Assembly (NCBI GenBank): GCA_017437905.1
Contig: JAFRWY010000055.1
Location: 1 to 55,671, forward strand
Source of the DNA: Eubacterium sp.
Lineage (GTDB): Bacteria; Bacillota; Clostridia; Lachnospirales; Lachnospiraceae
Direction of reading: 5' to 3'
Length of the DNA: 55,671 bases
Below, piece after piece: positions 7,909 to 17,011 of this stretch (positions within the stretch are counted from its first letter, which is position 1; the number at the start of each line of letters is the position of its first letter). A program made the position numbers and the translations under genes. A model generated the notes under the pieces. It worked only from the letters and a program-made list of their open reading frames with translations. It made no database searches and had not been told where the DNA came from.

Positions 7909-9009
7909 ATGCCGGAAATGGTTACGAAAAAAAAGAATCATATGAATCTCTGGCTCGTGCTCGGAAGCGGAGTCCTGGCGGTGCTTTCATACGTGATCGT
8001 CACCAAAGTTCTTAAGGTCTACCTTCTGAAACGGATCACGGATGACCTTACCACGGGAGGCAGGATCGGCTACTTCCTTCTTTGCGCGGGCCTGTACCTG
8101 GCAGAGCTCTGGCTGGTGGAGATCTTCTTCGGGGAAGGCATGAAGTGGCTGATGGACCGGGAATCCTACGTCGCGATCCGAAAGAGCTCTCTGGAGAATC
8201 CGCGGGCAGCTTTGTTTTATGAAGAATACCGGAAAAAGATGCGGAAGATCACCTTCTGGAACCAGATGATCATGAACGTGATCCTTGTGGGCCTTCTGAT
8301 GCTCTTCACCCTGAAGGGCGGTAGCGCCTCGGAGTTTCAGGCACTGGTCATCCTGGTCTGCATTATCGCGATCCTGAACCCCATCGACCGTAACGTTCGT
8401 AAGAAGGAAAATGAGAAGAGGACCCGGATCCTTTATTATGACTGCAATCCGGCGCTCTCCAATGATATTTACGAGCTCTTCCTGCAGGAGCCCATGTTCC
8501 GGCAGGAGAAGAACACGAACCTTCTGATGCAGGCGATCTCATGCTATTATCTCTGCGATTATCCGGAAATGCGGCGAAAGCTGGATGGAATGGAGAAGAT
8601 CCTGCTGCAGCATATACCGGTTCTGCAGGTCGGTATGAAGGGGCTGGCGGCCATTGACGAGAATCAGCCGGAGGTCTTTCAGCAGTGTGCGGATCGTTTG
8701 TCCGAGATGGAGCGTAATCTTAAAATGACGGCAGCCACCCGGCGGGTCTTCGAGGAGACCCGAAGAGACTGGCAGGGACGGATCGACCTGGCCAGCGAGG
8801 ATCCCTCCCGGGCGGAGGCCTATGTGGATTATTATATGGCCAAGGGAAAGCATCCCATCGAGTGGATGGACAGCACCTTCCAGAAGGCGTGGATCCAGCT
8901 CTCCCGCGGAGACCGGGAGCAGGCACGGGCGAATCTGCAGCTTGTGGCGGAACGTGCCGGAACCATGGCGATCCGGAAGAAAGCAGAGGATCTGCTCAGA
9001 ACATTTTAA
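7909..9009 (+). CDS. Membrane protein of unknown function with helical cytosolic tail
   Basis: 366 residues, start at 7909 after CGGAGG. Hydrophobic helices are seen at about 12-36, 45-68 and 118-160 (probably two passes). The remaining 200 residues are charged and helical, with short repeated helix pairs reminiscent of TPR-type folds (for example HIPVLQVGMKGLAAIDEN and ARANLQLVAERAGTMAI). I do not recognise a named family. It has its own promoter and is followed by a hairpin and the LtaS-like gene, so it appears monocistronic. A membrane-bound scaffold is possible but unproven. Confidence 0.75.
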   Translation: MPEMVTKKKNHMNLWLVLGSGVLAVLSYVIVTKVLKVYLLKRITDDLTTGGRIGYFLLCAGLYLAELWLVEIFFGEGMKWLMDRESYVAIRKSSLENPRAALFYEEYRKKMRKITFWNQMIMNVILVGLLMLFTLKGGSASEFQALVILVCIIAILNPIDRNVRKKENEKRTRILYYDCNPALSNDIYELFLQEPMFRQEKNTNLLMQAISCYYLCDYPEMRRKLDGMEKILLQHIPVLQVGMKGLAAIDENQPEVFQQCADRLSEMERNLKMTAATRRVFEETRRDWQGRIDLASEDPSRAEAYVDYYMAKGKHPIEWMDSTFQKAWIQLSRGDREQARANLQLVAERAGTMAIRKKAEDLLRTF

Positions 9010-9060
9010 ACCGGGTGCGACGCCGGCGTACCTTCCGGAATCCACGGTTCTCTTAAGGGA

Positions 9061-9083
9061 AAACCGGAGGATCATTCCGGTTT
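9061..9083 (+). terminator. Hairpin after the membrane protein, weak terminator
   Basis: AAACCGGA (9061-9068) pairs with TCCGGTTT (9076-9083) across a 7-nt loop. Only a poor T-tract follows, so termination may be partial. Confidence 0.5.
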
Positions 9084-9156
9084 ACCGTAAAAAATGACGG
9101 TCAATCCGTATATGTTTTTAGAAAGAAATAACAAAAACAGAAGCACTTTACATAAA

Positions 9157-9200
9157 ATTTTGTGGTTTGTCTTGCAAAACCACAAAATGTAGTGTACACT
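9157..9200 (+). promoter_or_regulatory. Promoter and long inverted repeat upstream of the LtaS-like gene
   Basis: TTGCAA (9172-9177), 17 nt and TACACT (9195-9200) make a plausible promoter. A perfect 12-bp inverted repeat, ATTTTGTGGTTT (9157-9168) with AAACCACAAAAT (9177-9188), overlaps the -35 and spacer. It is a strong candidate operator for a dimeric regulator. Confidence 0.6.
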
Positions 9201-9244
9201 GTATTAGTTAAAGTCTACCTATTATACAATACGGAGAGAATAAC

Positions 9245-12199
9245 ATGTCAAATGAAATGTTAGCAAGTTCCATGGCAGAGGAAGATCTCGACTTCATCCG
9301 CGAGCTGGAGGAAGAAGAGGAGGAGCTTCTGTCGGGCAAGAGAAGACCCGAACGAACCCTGTACGGTTATGGCGGGACTGCGGAACGTTACGGCGTAAGC
9401 CGGAACTATGCAGCAACCGGAACCGATGGGGCCGCCGGAGTCTACACAACTTCCGTGCAGCATCAGCCGTCGCGCGCTTCCGAGAAGACGAGGAGGGGCA
9501 GGGCAGTTGCAAAGCCGGAGACCAGAGGGATTCTGGACGAGACGGAGACGGGACGTACGGAACGCAGATCCCGCGATATCCGGATGACGTCCCCGGTTTC
9601 GGAACCGGCAGTCACGGTATCCGCAGCATCCGAAACATCCGCGGCACCTGCATCGGTGCAGTCTTCCGGAAGCGGCCTGAAGATGCCGCCGGCAGGACGT
9701 TCATATCAGCGGATCCATGCGGAAGCAGAGGGAGTACAGCCGCAGCGTCAGCCCTCCGGTACACCGCGTCCGCGGCCCGGTCAGTCCGCAGGAAGTCGTG
9801 CCGCAGCCGATCCGGAACGCAGAAGATCCGGTGGCGGCGGTGGCGGAGGCAACCGAGGAAACGGCGGCCGGAGCGGAGGAAAGAAATCCCTTCAGACGAA
9901 GTTCGAGAATGCATTCCAGGCAAGAAAGCAGCTCTTCTTCTTTATATCCAGAGCCATGATCCCGTTTGCGATCTTCTGGTATGAGCTGGTATTCAGTCTG
10001 GGAACCAAGAAGGAATTCTTCGGATGGCATACGGTATACATCCTGCTGTTCTCCATCGCGTACGGCATGATCGGTTCCGTGTTGTCCTCCATTTCCAGGA
10101 ACCGGACCGTGAACATGATCATAAAAGCCGTATTGATGTTCATTCCGGTGATCCTGTTCATCGTTGAATTCTTCGTATTCTTCCAGTTCGGCGTGTTCTA
10201 CGATCTGAATACGGTAACGGAAGGTGCGGGGGGTGTCGTTAAGCAGTTCATGGGCGATGTTATGGACATGGTATTCTCCTTCAAGGGTATCTTCCATATC
10301 ATAATGTTCCTGCTTCCGACGGCGGCCTTCCTCTTCTTCGAGCTGAAGATCGACAAGAAGCACCTGATGTCACTGAAGACCGGATGGCGCCGGAAGGTGA
10401 AAATGGGCATCGTGATCGTAGGTACCTGGGTTGCAGCACTTCTGCTCATCGCCATGGTAAAGACCTACCGCGAGACCTACTGGTCCAAGTACACATTTGA
10501 GCCGAATGTCGTAAACTTCGGTCTTCTGACCGGCGTTCGTCAGGAGGTTCAGCGAAAGATCACCAAGGCGGATAAGAACCGCGGCTTCGATATCGACACA
10601 TCCACAAGCAGCGGTGATGATAATACCGAGTATAGCGGAAAGAGCACCTCGACGAATCCGTCCACAGGTACGGATCCGGCTACGGAGCAGATCACAACGG
10701 AGAAACCGAAGGAGTACAAACCGGCGGTTTATGATGTGGATTACTCCAAGCTGGCAACTGAGGAAAGCAATGACACCTACGCGGATCTGGATACCTATGT
10801 GGGATCCATTACCCCGTACAAGACAAATGATTACACGGGAATCTTCAAGGGTAAGAACCTGATCTTCATTTCCGCGGAGGCATTCAGCGGCGATATCATC
10901 GATCCGCAGCTGACACCGACCCTGTACCGGATGGCTACCAAGGGTATCAACTTCACGGATTACTATCAGCCGGCAACGGCAGGTACCACGGGTGGTGAGT
11001 TCGAGAACCTGATGGGCTTCTTCCCCACCATGGGTGGTAAGTCCATGAAGCAGACCGCAAATTACAACAACTATTTCACCATGGGTAGTCAGCTGGATCG
11101 TCTCGGCTACTATGGTAAGATGTACCACAACAACGATTACACCTACTACAGCCGTGACATCACCCACGTGAACCTGGGTTACTGCGATGGTTTCGAGGGT
11201 GTCGGAAACGGTGCAGAGGCGTACATCAGCGGCGGCTGGCCGGAGAGTGACCTGGAAATGATGGAAGGTACTCTTCCGCAGTACATCAATAAGCAGCCGT
11301 TCAACATTTACTACATGTCCGTCAGCGGACACTCCTCCTACAGCTACAACTCCAATGCAATGTCCCGGAAGCACTGGGATAAGGTGGAGAACCTTCCGTA
11401 TTCGGAAGATGTAAAGGCTTACATCGCATGTAACCTGGAGCTGGAGGCAGCGCTGACATACCTGATCGATCAGCTGGAGAAGGCAGGTATTGCAGATGAT
11501 ACCGTAATCTGTATCTCGGCGGATCATTTCCCGTACGGTCTGGATGACGATGCGGCGCTGGGTGAGATACCGTTGCTGTCCGAGCTGTATGGCTACACAG
11601 TTACCAACTATCTGCAGCGTGACCACAACCGCCTGATCCTTTGGAGCGGTTGCCTGGAGAAGCAGGATCCGATCATCGTGGATGATCCGGTATGCTCCAT
11701 CGATATCCTGCCGACCCTGTCGAACCTCTTCGGAACCCAGTGGGATTGCCGGCTTCTGCCGGGACGTGATGTGTTCTCGGATTCCGAGCCCATCATGTTC
11801 AACCTGTGGTACAACTGGAAGACAGACAAGGGTACCTACATTGGCGGGGATTTCACACCCGCAAATGCGGCGGAGAAGATTCCGGATGATTATGTAGATA
11901 AGATCAACCGGATCGTAAGCAACAAGATCAACTACTGTTACGGAGTTCTTGAAACGGACTACTTCGGACATCTCTACAACAAGGGAGTCTTCCCGGAGAT
12001 TAAGAAGGAATACGATTATACGAAGAACATGGGCAAGCCCAACTACACGCCGACGCCGAGCAGCGGCGGAACGGACACCGGAACGGGAACGGGTACCGAC
12101 ACAGGTACAGGTACCGGAACGGATAACGGAACCGGCGGAAATGCAGGAACCGGAACAGACCCGAACGCAGCCGGAAACGGCAACGGAACAACGCCGTAG
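9245..12199 (+). CDS. LTA synthase family membrane sulfatase-fold enzyme
   Basis: 984 residues, start after CGGAGAG. A disordered N-terminus (1-225, rich in Arg, Ser, Gly and Pro) precedes five membrane helices (about 229-251, 261-283, 289-312, 350-370, 385-407). An extracellular alkaline-phosphatase-superfamily domain follows. Active-site motifs match LtaS: metal-ligand Glu in FISAEAFSGD, the nucleophile position Thr581 in AGTTGGEF, and the DH pair in SADHFPYG. Family members transfer glycerol phosphate from phosphatidylglycerol to lipoteichoic acid or related polymers. LtaS itself is about 650 residues; the extra length is the basic N-tail and a Gly/Thr/Asp repeat C-tail. Transcription is probably monocistronic, between its own promoter and a strong terminator. 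The exact polymer made is not known. Confidence 0.88.
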   Translation: MSNEMLASSMAEEDLDFIRELEEEEEELLSGKRRPERTLYGYGGTAERYGVSRNYAATGTDGAAGVYTTSVQHQPSRASEKTRRGRAVAKPETRGILDETETGRTERRSRDIRMTSPVSEPAVTVSAASETSAAPASVQSSGSGLKMPPAGRSYQRIHAEAEGVQPQRQPSGTPRPRPGQSAGSRAAADPERRRSGGGGGGGNRGNGGRSGGKKSLQTKFENAFQARKQLFFFISRAMIPFAIFWYELVFSLGTKKEFFGWHTVYILLFSIAYGMIGSVLSSISRNRTVNMIIKAVLMFIPVILFIVEFFVFFQFGVFYDLNTVTEGAGGVVKQFMGDVMDMVFSFKGIFHIIMFLLPTAAFLFFELKIDKKHLMSLKTGWRRKVKMGIVIVGTWVAALLLIAMVKTYRETYWSKYTFEPNVVNFGLLTGVRQEVQRKITKADKNRGFDIDTSTSSGDDNTEYSGKSTSTNPSTGTDPATEQITTEKPKEYKPAVYDVDYSKLATEESNDTYADLDTYVGSITPYKTNDYTGIFKGKNLIFISAEAFSGDIIDPQLTPTLYRMATKGINFTDYYQPATAGTTGGEFENLMGFFPTMGGKSMKQTANYNNYFTMGSQLDRLGYYGKMYHNNDYTYYSRDITHVNLGYCDGFEGVGNGAEAYISGGWPESDLEMMEGTLPQYINKQPFNIYYMSVSGHSSYSYNSNAMSRKHWDKVENLPYSEDVKAYIACNLELEAALTYLIDQLEKAGIADDTVICISADHFPYGLDDDAALGEIPLLSELYGYTVTNYLQRDHNRLILWSGCLEKQDPIIVDDPVCSIDILPTLSNLFGTQWDCRLLPGRDVFSDSEPIMFNLWYNWKTDKGTYIGGDFTPANAAEKIPDDYVDKINRIVSNKINYCYGVLETDYFGHLYNKGVFPEIKKEYDYTKNMGKPNYTPTPSSGGTDTGTGTGTDTGTGTGTDNGTGGNAGTGTDPNAAGNGNGTTP

Positions 12200-12230
12200 C
12201 AAGACTGTAACAAGACACAACACGCATAAA

Positions 12231-12273
12231 GAGACCGCCACATCCGTAAAAAGATGTGGCGGTCTTCTTTTGT
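12231..12273 (+). terminator. Strong terminator after the LtaS-like gene
   Basis: GAGACCGCCACATC (12231-12244) and GATGTGGCGGTCTTC form a long GC-rich stem followed by TTTT. It probably also limits read-through from the convergent minus-strand gene. Confidence 0.88.
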
Positions 12274-12331
12274 ATATATGTCCGTGAAATGTGGACGGGT
12301 TCCTCCAAACCGGTCCGTGGATCAACGGATA

Positions 12332-13441
12332 TTAGTTGGGTGTATAGGAGTCGGAATTGTAAGAATCGGAGGATGCGGAATCCGGTGTGTATGCATTGTA
12401 GGAGTTTTCGGCATCCGTGCCGTAGTTTGTGCCGTAGGGGTTGGAAGCGTCCGCACCGTAAGCGTTGCCAGCATTTGTACCGTAGGGGTTGGAAGCGTCC
12501 GCGCCATAGTTGGCACCCGCATTCGTTCCGTAGGGATTAGTAGCGTCTGCACTGTAGTTGGTACCTGCAGCAGCTCCGTAAGCCGCACCGGCTGCACCGT
12601 AGGCAGTACCTGCGGCGTTATCGGTTCCGGCACTCTGGGGATGATCCATGCTTGCCGCGTAGGGATTCGATGCATCGGTTCCTGCATTATACGGATTCAT
12701 GGAACCTGCTCCTCCGTTCAGGAACGGATTCAGGGAAGGATCCGATGCATTCTGCCGTCCGATCTCCTGAATGTCTTCCACTTCCTTCATTTTCTTCTTT
12801 GCACTGAGGGCTCCGATGATGCAGCCTGCGCCGATCAGCAGGAGCAGACCGGTGCAAAGGAACTTGCTGAACCGGGTTTCGGTTGCATCCAGTGTCAGTT
12901 CATAGATTTCTTTGAAATCGGAGGTTGTGATATTTGCACTGCTTAGCTGTTGCTTGTAGTAGCCGCGGATCTCCGAATCCATGGTCGAGATCCGTCCGGT
13001 GAGAGAGATGCCGGTGGGCCATTTCTCGGAAATACCGCTCAGCAGATCCCAGGTGGGGTTCACCATGGACTCCAATGCGTCGATGTCGCTGCTGCTCTTT
13101 ACAGTGAGGGACATGACATAGAGATTTCCCTCCTGATCGAAAAGAACCACTGCATAATGCTCATCGGTTCCGATCGGGATGATACCGTTGATCCTGTGCT
13201 TGGTCTCCGCATAGTTTCCGAGTACGAGATTTACATTTAATGTCACGTAATCACCCTTGTTCGGGTCCTTGCCCTCATAGATCTCTTCATTCAGATTGAC
13301 GGTTTTGTTCATGACCATGTAGTTCCAATGAGCTGCGGCGTAGATACCCGCGATGATCAGAAAAAACGCGGCGCAGATGAAACATACGCGCATGGACGTC
13401 CGATACTCATTTTTGGTCTTTTTCTTTTTTACCTGTGCCAT
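12332..13441 (-). CDS. Two-pass membrane protein with Asn/Tyr/Gly/Ala-rich repeat tail
   Basis: 369 residues; AAAGGGGAAC precedes the ATG at 13441. A basic N-terminus (KVKKKKTKNEYR-like) leads to a membrane helix at about 17-38. An extracytoplasmic domain (about 45-185) contains a transporter- or pilin-like mixed alpha/beta pattern I cannot assign. A second helix follows at about 195-213. The last 130 residues are tandem low-complexity repeats of the type ASNPYGTNAG-NYGAD. It is convergent with the LtaS-like gene and shares its terminator zone. A role at the cell envelope is inferred from topology only. Confidence 0.78.
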   Translation of the reverse strand: MAQVKKKKTKNEYRTSMRVCFICAAFFLIIAGIYAAAHWNYMVMNKTVNLNEEIYEGKDPNKGDYVTLNVNLVLGNYAETKHRINGIIPIGTDEHYAVVLFDQEGNLYVMSLTVKSSSDIDALESMVNPTWDLLSGISEKWPTGISLTGRISTMDSEIRGYYKQQLSSANITTSDFKEIYELTLDATETRFSKFLCTGLLLLIGAGCIIGALSAKKKMKEVEDIQEIGRQNASDPSLNPFLNGGAGSMNPYNAGTDASNPYAASMDHPQSAGTDNAAGTAYGAAGAAYGAAAGTNYSADATNPYGTNAGANYGADASNPYGTNAGNAYGADASNPYGTNYGTDAENSYNAYTPDSASSDSYNSDSYTPN

Positions 13442-13463
13442 AATGTTCCCCTTTCAGGCAAGT

Positions 13464-13482
13464 GTTCAAACGTGCTTTGAAC
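13464..13482. promoter_or_regulatory. Inverted repeat in the divergent promoter region
   Basis: GTTCAAA (13464-13470) and TTTGAAC (13476-13482) form a perfect 7-bp inverted repeat with a 5-nt centre, between two divergent genes and next to a TATAAT at about 13489. It is a candidate operator for either gene. Confidence 0.45.
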
Positions 13483-13591
13483 TATGATATAATGATATGG
13501 TCCGACGGCCGGAACTTCCGAATTCATAGGTTATCCGGGCGAAGACCCAAAGTGTATTATATAAAACAAGCATGGAAAAGGCAACGATAAT

Positions 13592-15667
13592 ATGAAGCGA
13601 TCGATCAGTCAAATGTTGGAAGCCTATACGGGACGGGCACTTTCGCCCTGGCATATGCCGGGACATAAGAGAAAAGCGCTACTTGGCGGAATGTGGGATG
13701 AAATGTTCCGGCTGGATGTGACAGAGGTTCCGGGCACGGATGATCTGCATCATGCTACAGGAGCGATCCTGGAATCCGAGAGGGCCGCTGCGGCAGCAGT
13801 TGGAGCTGCATACTGTCATTATCTGGTGGGCGGTTCCACGGCCGGGATCCTGGCGGCTGTATCCGCAGCCGCGAAGCTTTGGAGAGAGCGGATCTCCGGG
13901 GCATCCGCAAATATCCCGGTATGGGCCGAGGGGAAGACGGATCTTGCCAAAGAAGAGGAACTGCGCCCCATATTCCTGGTGGCGGCGAACTGTCATAAAT
14001 CCGTCTGGAACGGACTCCGGCTGGTGGGAGCAAGGATCATTTCCCTGGAACCGGAGGGGGATCCGGTGTATGGGCCGGTGTCCTCGGAGACGCTTCTTCG
14101 GACTCTCTCGGAGGAAGTGGAAGATTCGGAGCAGGTCGCAGGCTGTATCATCACGTCACCGACATATGGCGGTAGTTTTTCTCCTCTGGGGGAGCTGCAT
14201 GCCGTGCTGCAGGTTTACGGGATCCCGCTGATCGTGGATGAAGCGCATGGTGCACATTTGCCCTTCTGCGAGGAAATGGCGTGGCACAGCGGTGTGGGCT
14301 GTGGTGCGGAATATGTGATCGCCAGCCTGCATAAAACCCTTCCGGCGTTGACCCAGATCGCCGTATTGTATGTGGGTAGTGACTCGTCATCGGAGGAATC
14401 CTCCGGATCAGTGACAGAGGAAATGACCGGTACCGAAGCCGTGAGCGGACAGGAATCCGGGACGGAGGAAATGACCGGTACCGAAGCCGTGAGCGGGCAG
14501 AAATCCGGGATGGAGGATATGGGCGCCGCATCGGACTATGCATCGGCCCCGGTTCCGGCACTGAACCGGGAACGTCTGGAGGCAGCAGTTGCCGAGCAGC
14601 TGGCGGTATTTCAGTCCAGCTCGCCCTCCTACATCCTCATGCTTTCCGCGGAGGAAGCCCTTGTCTGGGCGGATGAGAACCGGGAGAGTTTTGACCGGTA
14701 CATCCGCAGGATGGAGGATTTCCGGGAGGAGCTTTCGGAGGAACTGAATAACCTGAAACTGACGGAGCTTCCCGGGACCCAGGACCCCACACGGCTTCTC
14801 TTCCGGTGTTCCGACGGAGCAGAACGAGAAGAGACTTCATCCAAAGAATCATCCGTAGACGAACCGCTTTCCGGTGCGGTCATGACCGGCCCGGAAATGG
14901 CGGACTGGCTGGAAAGGTGCGAGGGGATCGTGGTGGAACTGGCCGGCAGCCGGGAGATCATCCTGATCTCAACGGTATGTGATGAGGAGGCGGATCTGCA
15001 GCGGCTGAAGGAAGCGCTTCTCCGGCTGGATGCGGAGATTGCCGGACGAAAGAAGCAGTCAGCAGGACAACAAACCGGTGGGAAGACGAATACGCAGGAA
15101 CCGTCAGAGCAGAGTGGGGAGTCCGAGCATATGGTGGCGGAGGAATCGCCGGAGCGGAGCGGGGAAGCCCTGCGTACGGTGGCGGAGGAACCGTCGGAGC
15201 AGAATGGGGAGTCCACGTCTTCGGTTTCGCAGAAATCCGTCGGTCAGAAGAAACGCCAGACGCGGCGCCGCAGGAAGGCTGCTTTATCCGAAACCATAGA
15301 GTTGTCGGATGAACCCGGGATTACGGAAGTGCCTGATGTGGAGCCGGAAGAACCCGGAACCACGGAGGTATTGGCCAGGAAGCCGGAAGAATCCGGAAGT
15401 ACGGAAGAGCCGGACGAGGAGCCGGAAGAGCCCGGAACCACCGAGGTATTGGTGAGAAAGCCGGAAGAACCGGCCTCGAAGAAGGCAGGGAAGAAGCGGG
15501 TGGACAGTTCTAAGCGGTTGCCCCGGGTCGGAGATTTTGTGCAGCGGGACATTTATGTATATCCGCCCGGCATACCGATCCTCCGGGCAGGAGAACGGGT
15601 GACGGAGGACGCACTCCGGAAGCTGCAGGAGGTGCAGACCGCAGGGCTCCGGATCTACGGATTATAA
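13592..15667 (+). CDS. Orn/Lys/Arg decarboxylase-family PLP enzyme with repeat insertions
   Basis: 691 residues of fold-type I PLP enzyme. It shows the family motifs WHMPGHKRK, DVTEVPGTDDLH, GGSTAGILA, DEAHGAHLPF and the PLP lysine Lys248 in SLHKT. The C-terminal decarboxylase domain motif is at the very end (YPPGIPILRAGERV). Family members decarboxylate lysine, ornithine or arginine to polyamines. In Clostridia this gene often sits upstream of tmk, as here. It is unusual in carrying an acidic low-complexity insert just after the PLP lysine (about 263-325, with a 48-bp tandem duplication) and a long Glu/Pro-rich repeat linker (about 490-640). The start at 13592 has only a weak ribosome site. 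Substrate is not determinable. Confidence 0.85.
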   Translation: MKRSISQMLEAYTGRALSPWHMPGHKRKALLGGMWDEMFRLDVTEVPGTDDLHHATGAILESERAAAAAVGAAYCHYLVGGSTAGILAAVSAAAKLWRERISGASANIPVWAEGKTDLAKEEELRPIFLVAANCHKSVWNGLRLVGARIISLEPEGDPVYGPVSSETLLRTLSEEVEDSEQVAGCIITSPTYGGSFSPLGELHAVLQVYGIPLIVDEAHGAHLPFCEEMAWHSGVGCGAEYVIASLHKTLPALTQIAVLYVGSDSSSEESSGSVTEEMTGTEAVSGQESGTEEMTGTEAVSGQKSGMEDMGAASDYASAPVPALNRERLEAAVAEQLAVFQSSSPSYILMLSAEEALVWADENRESFDRYIRRMEDFREELSEELNNLKLTELPGTQDPTRLLFRCSDGAEREETSSKESSVDEPLSGAVMTGPEMADWLERCEGIVVELAGSREIILISTVCDEEADLQRLKEALLRLDAEIAGRKKQSAGQQTGGKTNTQEPSEQSGESEHMVAEESPERSGEALRTVAEEPSEQNGESTSSVSQKSVGQKKRQTRRRRKAALSETIELSDEPGITEVPDVEPEEPGTTEVLARKPEESGSTEEPDEEPEEPGTTEVLVRKPEEPASKKAGKKRVDSSKRLPRVGDFVQRDIYVYPPGIPILRAGERVTEDALRKLQEVQTAGLRIYGL
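14417..14512 (+). repeat. 48-bp in-frame tandem duplication
   Basis: Two near-identical 48-bp units (14417-14464 and 14465-14512) encode EEMTGTEAVSGQ-x-SG twice. They lie inside the insertion of the decarboxylase-family enzyme and look recent, because only a few bases differ. Confidence 0.8.
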
Positions 15668-15803
15668 AGAAGTGAGCCCGTAAGAAGACGAAAGGCAGAT
15701 GGCCCGATTACTTCGGCTTCTGTATATTTAAATGTACCGAATCGGAACCGGTGACAGCTTAATGTGAACTAAAATATAGAAATAAAAATGAGAATCTATA
15801 ATC

Positions 15804-15843
15804 CGTCCGCGGGGCAGCCGTCATTGGCTTCGCGGGCGTTTTT
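15804..15843 (+). terminator. Terminator after the decarboxylase-family gene
   Basis: CCGCG (15807-15811) pairs with CGCGG (15831-15835), with an inner GCC/GGC, followed by TTTTT. The stem is interrupted, so strength is uncertain. Confidence 0.6.
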
Positions 15844-15855
15844 CTACGGTTTTTC

Positions 15856-15884
15856 TTGCATTTTCGGGTGAAAAAACGTAAGAT
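15856..15884 (+). promoter_or_regulatory. Promoter of the ispE-led gene group
   Basis: TTGCAT (15856-15861), a 17-nt spacer and TAAGAT (15879-15884) lie about 58 nt before the ispE start. Confidence 0.6.
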
Positions 15885-15941
15885 GGATACAAGAATACAA
15901 GCATACTGTATACAAAGCACATGATTGGGGAGAGATTCGCC

Positions 15942-16958
15942 ATGGGAGACAGGATCGAGAGAAGGGCATATGCGAAGGTGAACCTGGGGCTGGATATCAC
16001 AGGCCTCCGGGAGGACGGTTATCATCTGGTGCGGATGGTGATGCAGCAGATCGGACTTTATGATGTGCTGACGTTTGAGAAGCAGGCTGCCCCCGGGGTA
16101 CAGCTTCGGCTGACAGAGGACTGCACCATTCCGGACATTGCGGATATGCCGCTGGATGACAGGAATCTGATCGTCCGTGCGGCAAAGGCGGTACTTGAGA
16201 AATATCAGATCCGTTGCGGCGTGACCATTACACTGGAGAAGCATATCCCCATGGCAGCGGGCATGGCCGGAGGCAGTACGGATTGTGCTGCGGCACTGCA
16301 GGGGGTGGCGGAGCTCTTTGAGACCGGCGCCACACCGGAGGAGCTTGCGGAACTGGGGGTTCGTCTGGGTGCAGACGTGCCTTACTGTCTGATGGGCGGA
16401 ACCGCACTGGCCGAGGGAATCGGAGAGAAGCTGACACGGCTGCCGGATCTGCCGCCCTGTCAGTTCCTGATCATCAAACCTTCCTTCGGGGTTTCCACGA
16501 AGGAGGTATATACGTCATATGACAGCCAGGATCCGGCGGCTGTGGTCCATCCGGACATTGACGGCATGGTGGCTGCGCTGCAGGCGGGAGACCTGAGGGG
16601 AGTTACGGATCGTCTCGGAAATGTACTGGAGTCGGTTACGGTTTCGAACCATCCGGAAATCTCAAAGATTGAAGCATGCCTGAGGGAACTGGGAGTCATG
16701 TCAACCATTATGACCGGAAGCGGTCCCACCGTATTCGGGATTCTGCCGGCAGGTGCCGGAACGGAAGGAAGCGGAACCGAGGCTGCGTCTCCGGAAAGCG
16801 CAGTAGGTGAGGCGATTCAGGCCGGAGTAGCGGCTGCGTCTCCGGAAAACACAATGATCGATGATGAACCTGCTGTGGTTCCGGATATTCCGGCTCTGCA
16901 GGAGAAGCTGGCAGCAGAAGGGATTTCGGCGATGATCTTCCTGACATCGCAGGAGTGA
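15942..16958 (+). CDS. ispE: 4-diphosphocytidyl-2-C-methyl-D-erythritol kinase
   Basis: 338 residues from ATG 15942, preceded by GGGGAGAG; an in-frame ATG at 15921 is less likely. This GHMP kinase of the MEP isoprenoid pathway phosphorylates CDP-methylerythritol using ATP. Visible motifs are RAYAKVNLGLDI, the ATP loop PMAAGMAGGSTDCAAAL, GADVPYCLMGG and the C-terminal SGSGPTVFG. Most IspE proteins are about 285-300 residues. The extra length is a roughly 45-residue Ala/Glu/Ser-rich insert (about 270-315) between SGSGPTVFG and the final strand. ispD lies at 48850. Confidence 0.95.
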   Translation: MGDRIERRAYAKVNLGLDITGLREDGYHLVRMVMQQIGLYDVLTFEKQAAPGVQLRLTEDCTIPDIADMPLDDRNLIVRAAKAVLEKYQIRCGVTITLEKHIPMAAGMAGGSTDCAAALQGVAELFETGATPEELAELGVRLGADVPYCLMGGTALAEGIGEKLTRLPDLPPCQFLIIKPSFGVSTKEVYTSYDSQDPAAVVHPDIDGMVAALQAGDLRGVTDRLGNVLESVTVSNHPEISKIEACLRELGVMSTIMTGSGPTVFGILPAGAGTEGSGTEAASPESAVGEAIQAGVAAASPENTMIDDEPAVVPDIPALQEKLAAEGISAMIFLTSQE

Positions 16959-16959
16959 G

Positions 16960-16983
16960 ATCCTTCGCTTCGCTCAGGATGAC
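16960..16983. repeat. Dispersed palindromic element, copy A
   Basis: ATCCT...AGGAT ends with a GC-rich centre (16960-16980) followed by GAC, placed right after ispE. Related copies lie at 21691-21714 and, inverted, at 32760-32780. Such short palindromes are a repeat class in intergenic DNA. Confidence 0.7.
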
Positions 16984-17011
16984 TGGGACCAATCTGAAAA
17001 GGAGGTCACGT

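Noticed and set aside
10370-12325. Long minus-strand open frame of 651 residues opposite the LtaS-like gene
   Set aside because: It is a codon-bias shadow: the plus-strand frame has a full enzyme with motifs, and the opposite frame has no domain or ribosome site.
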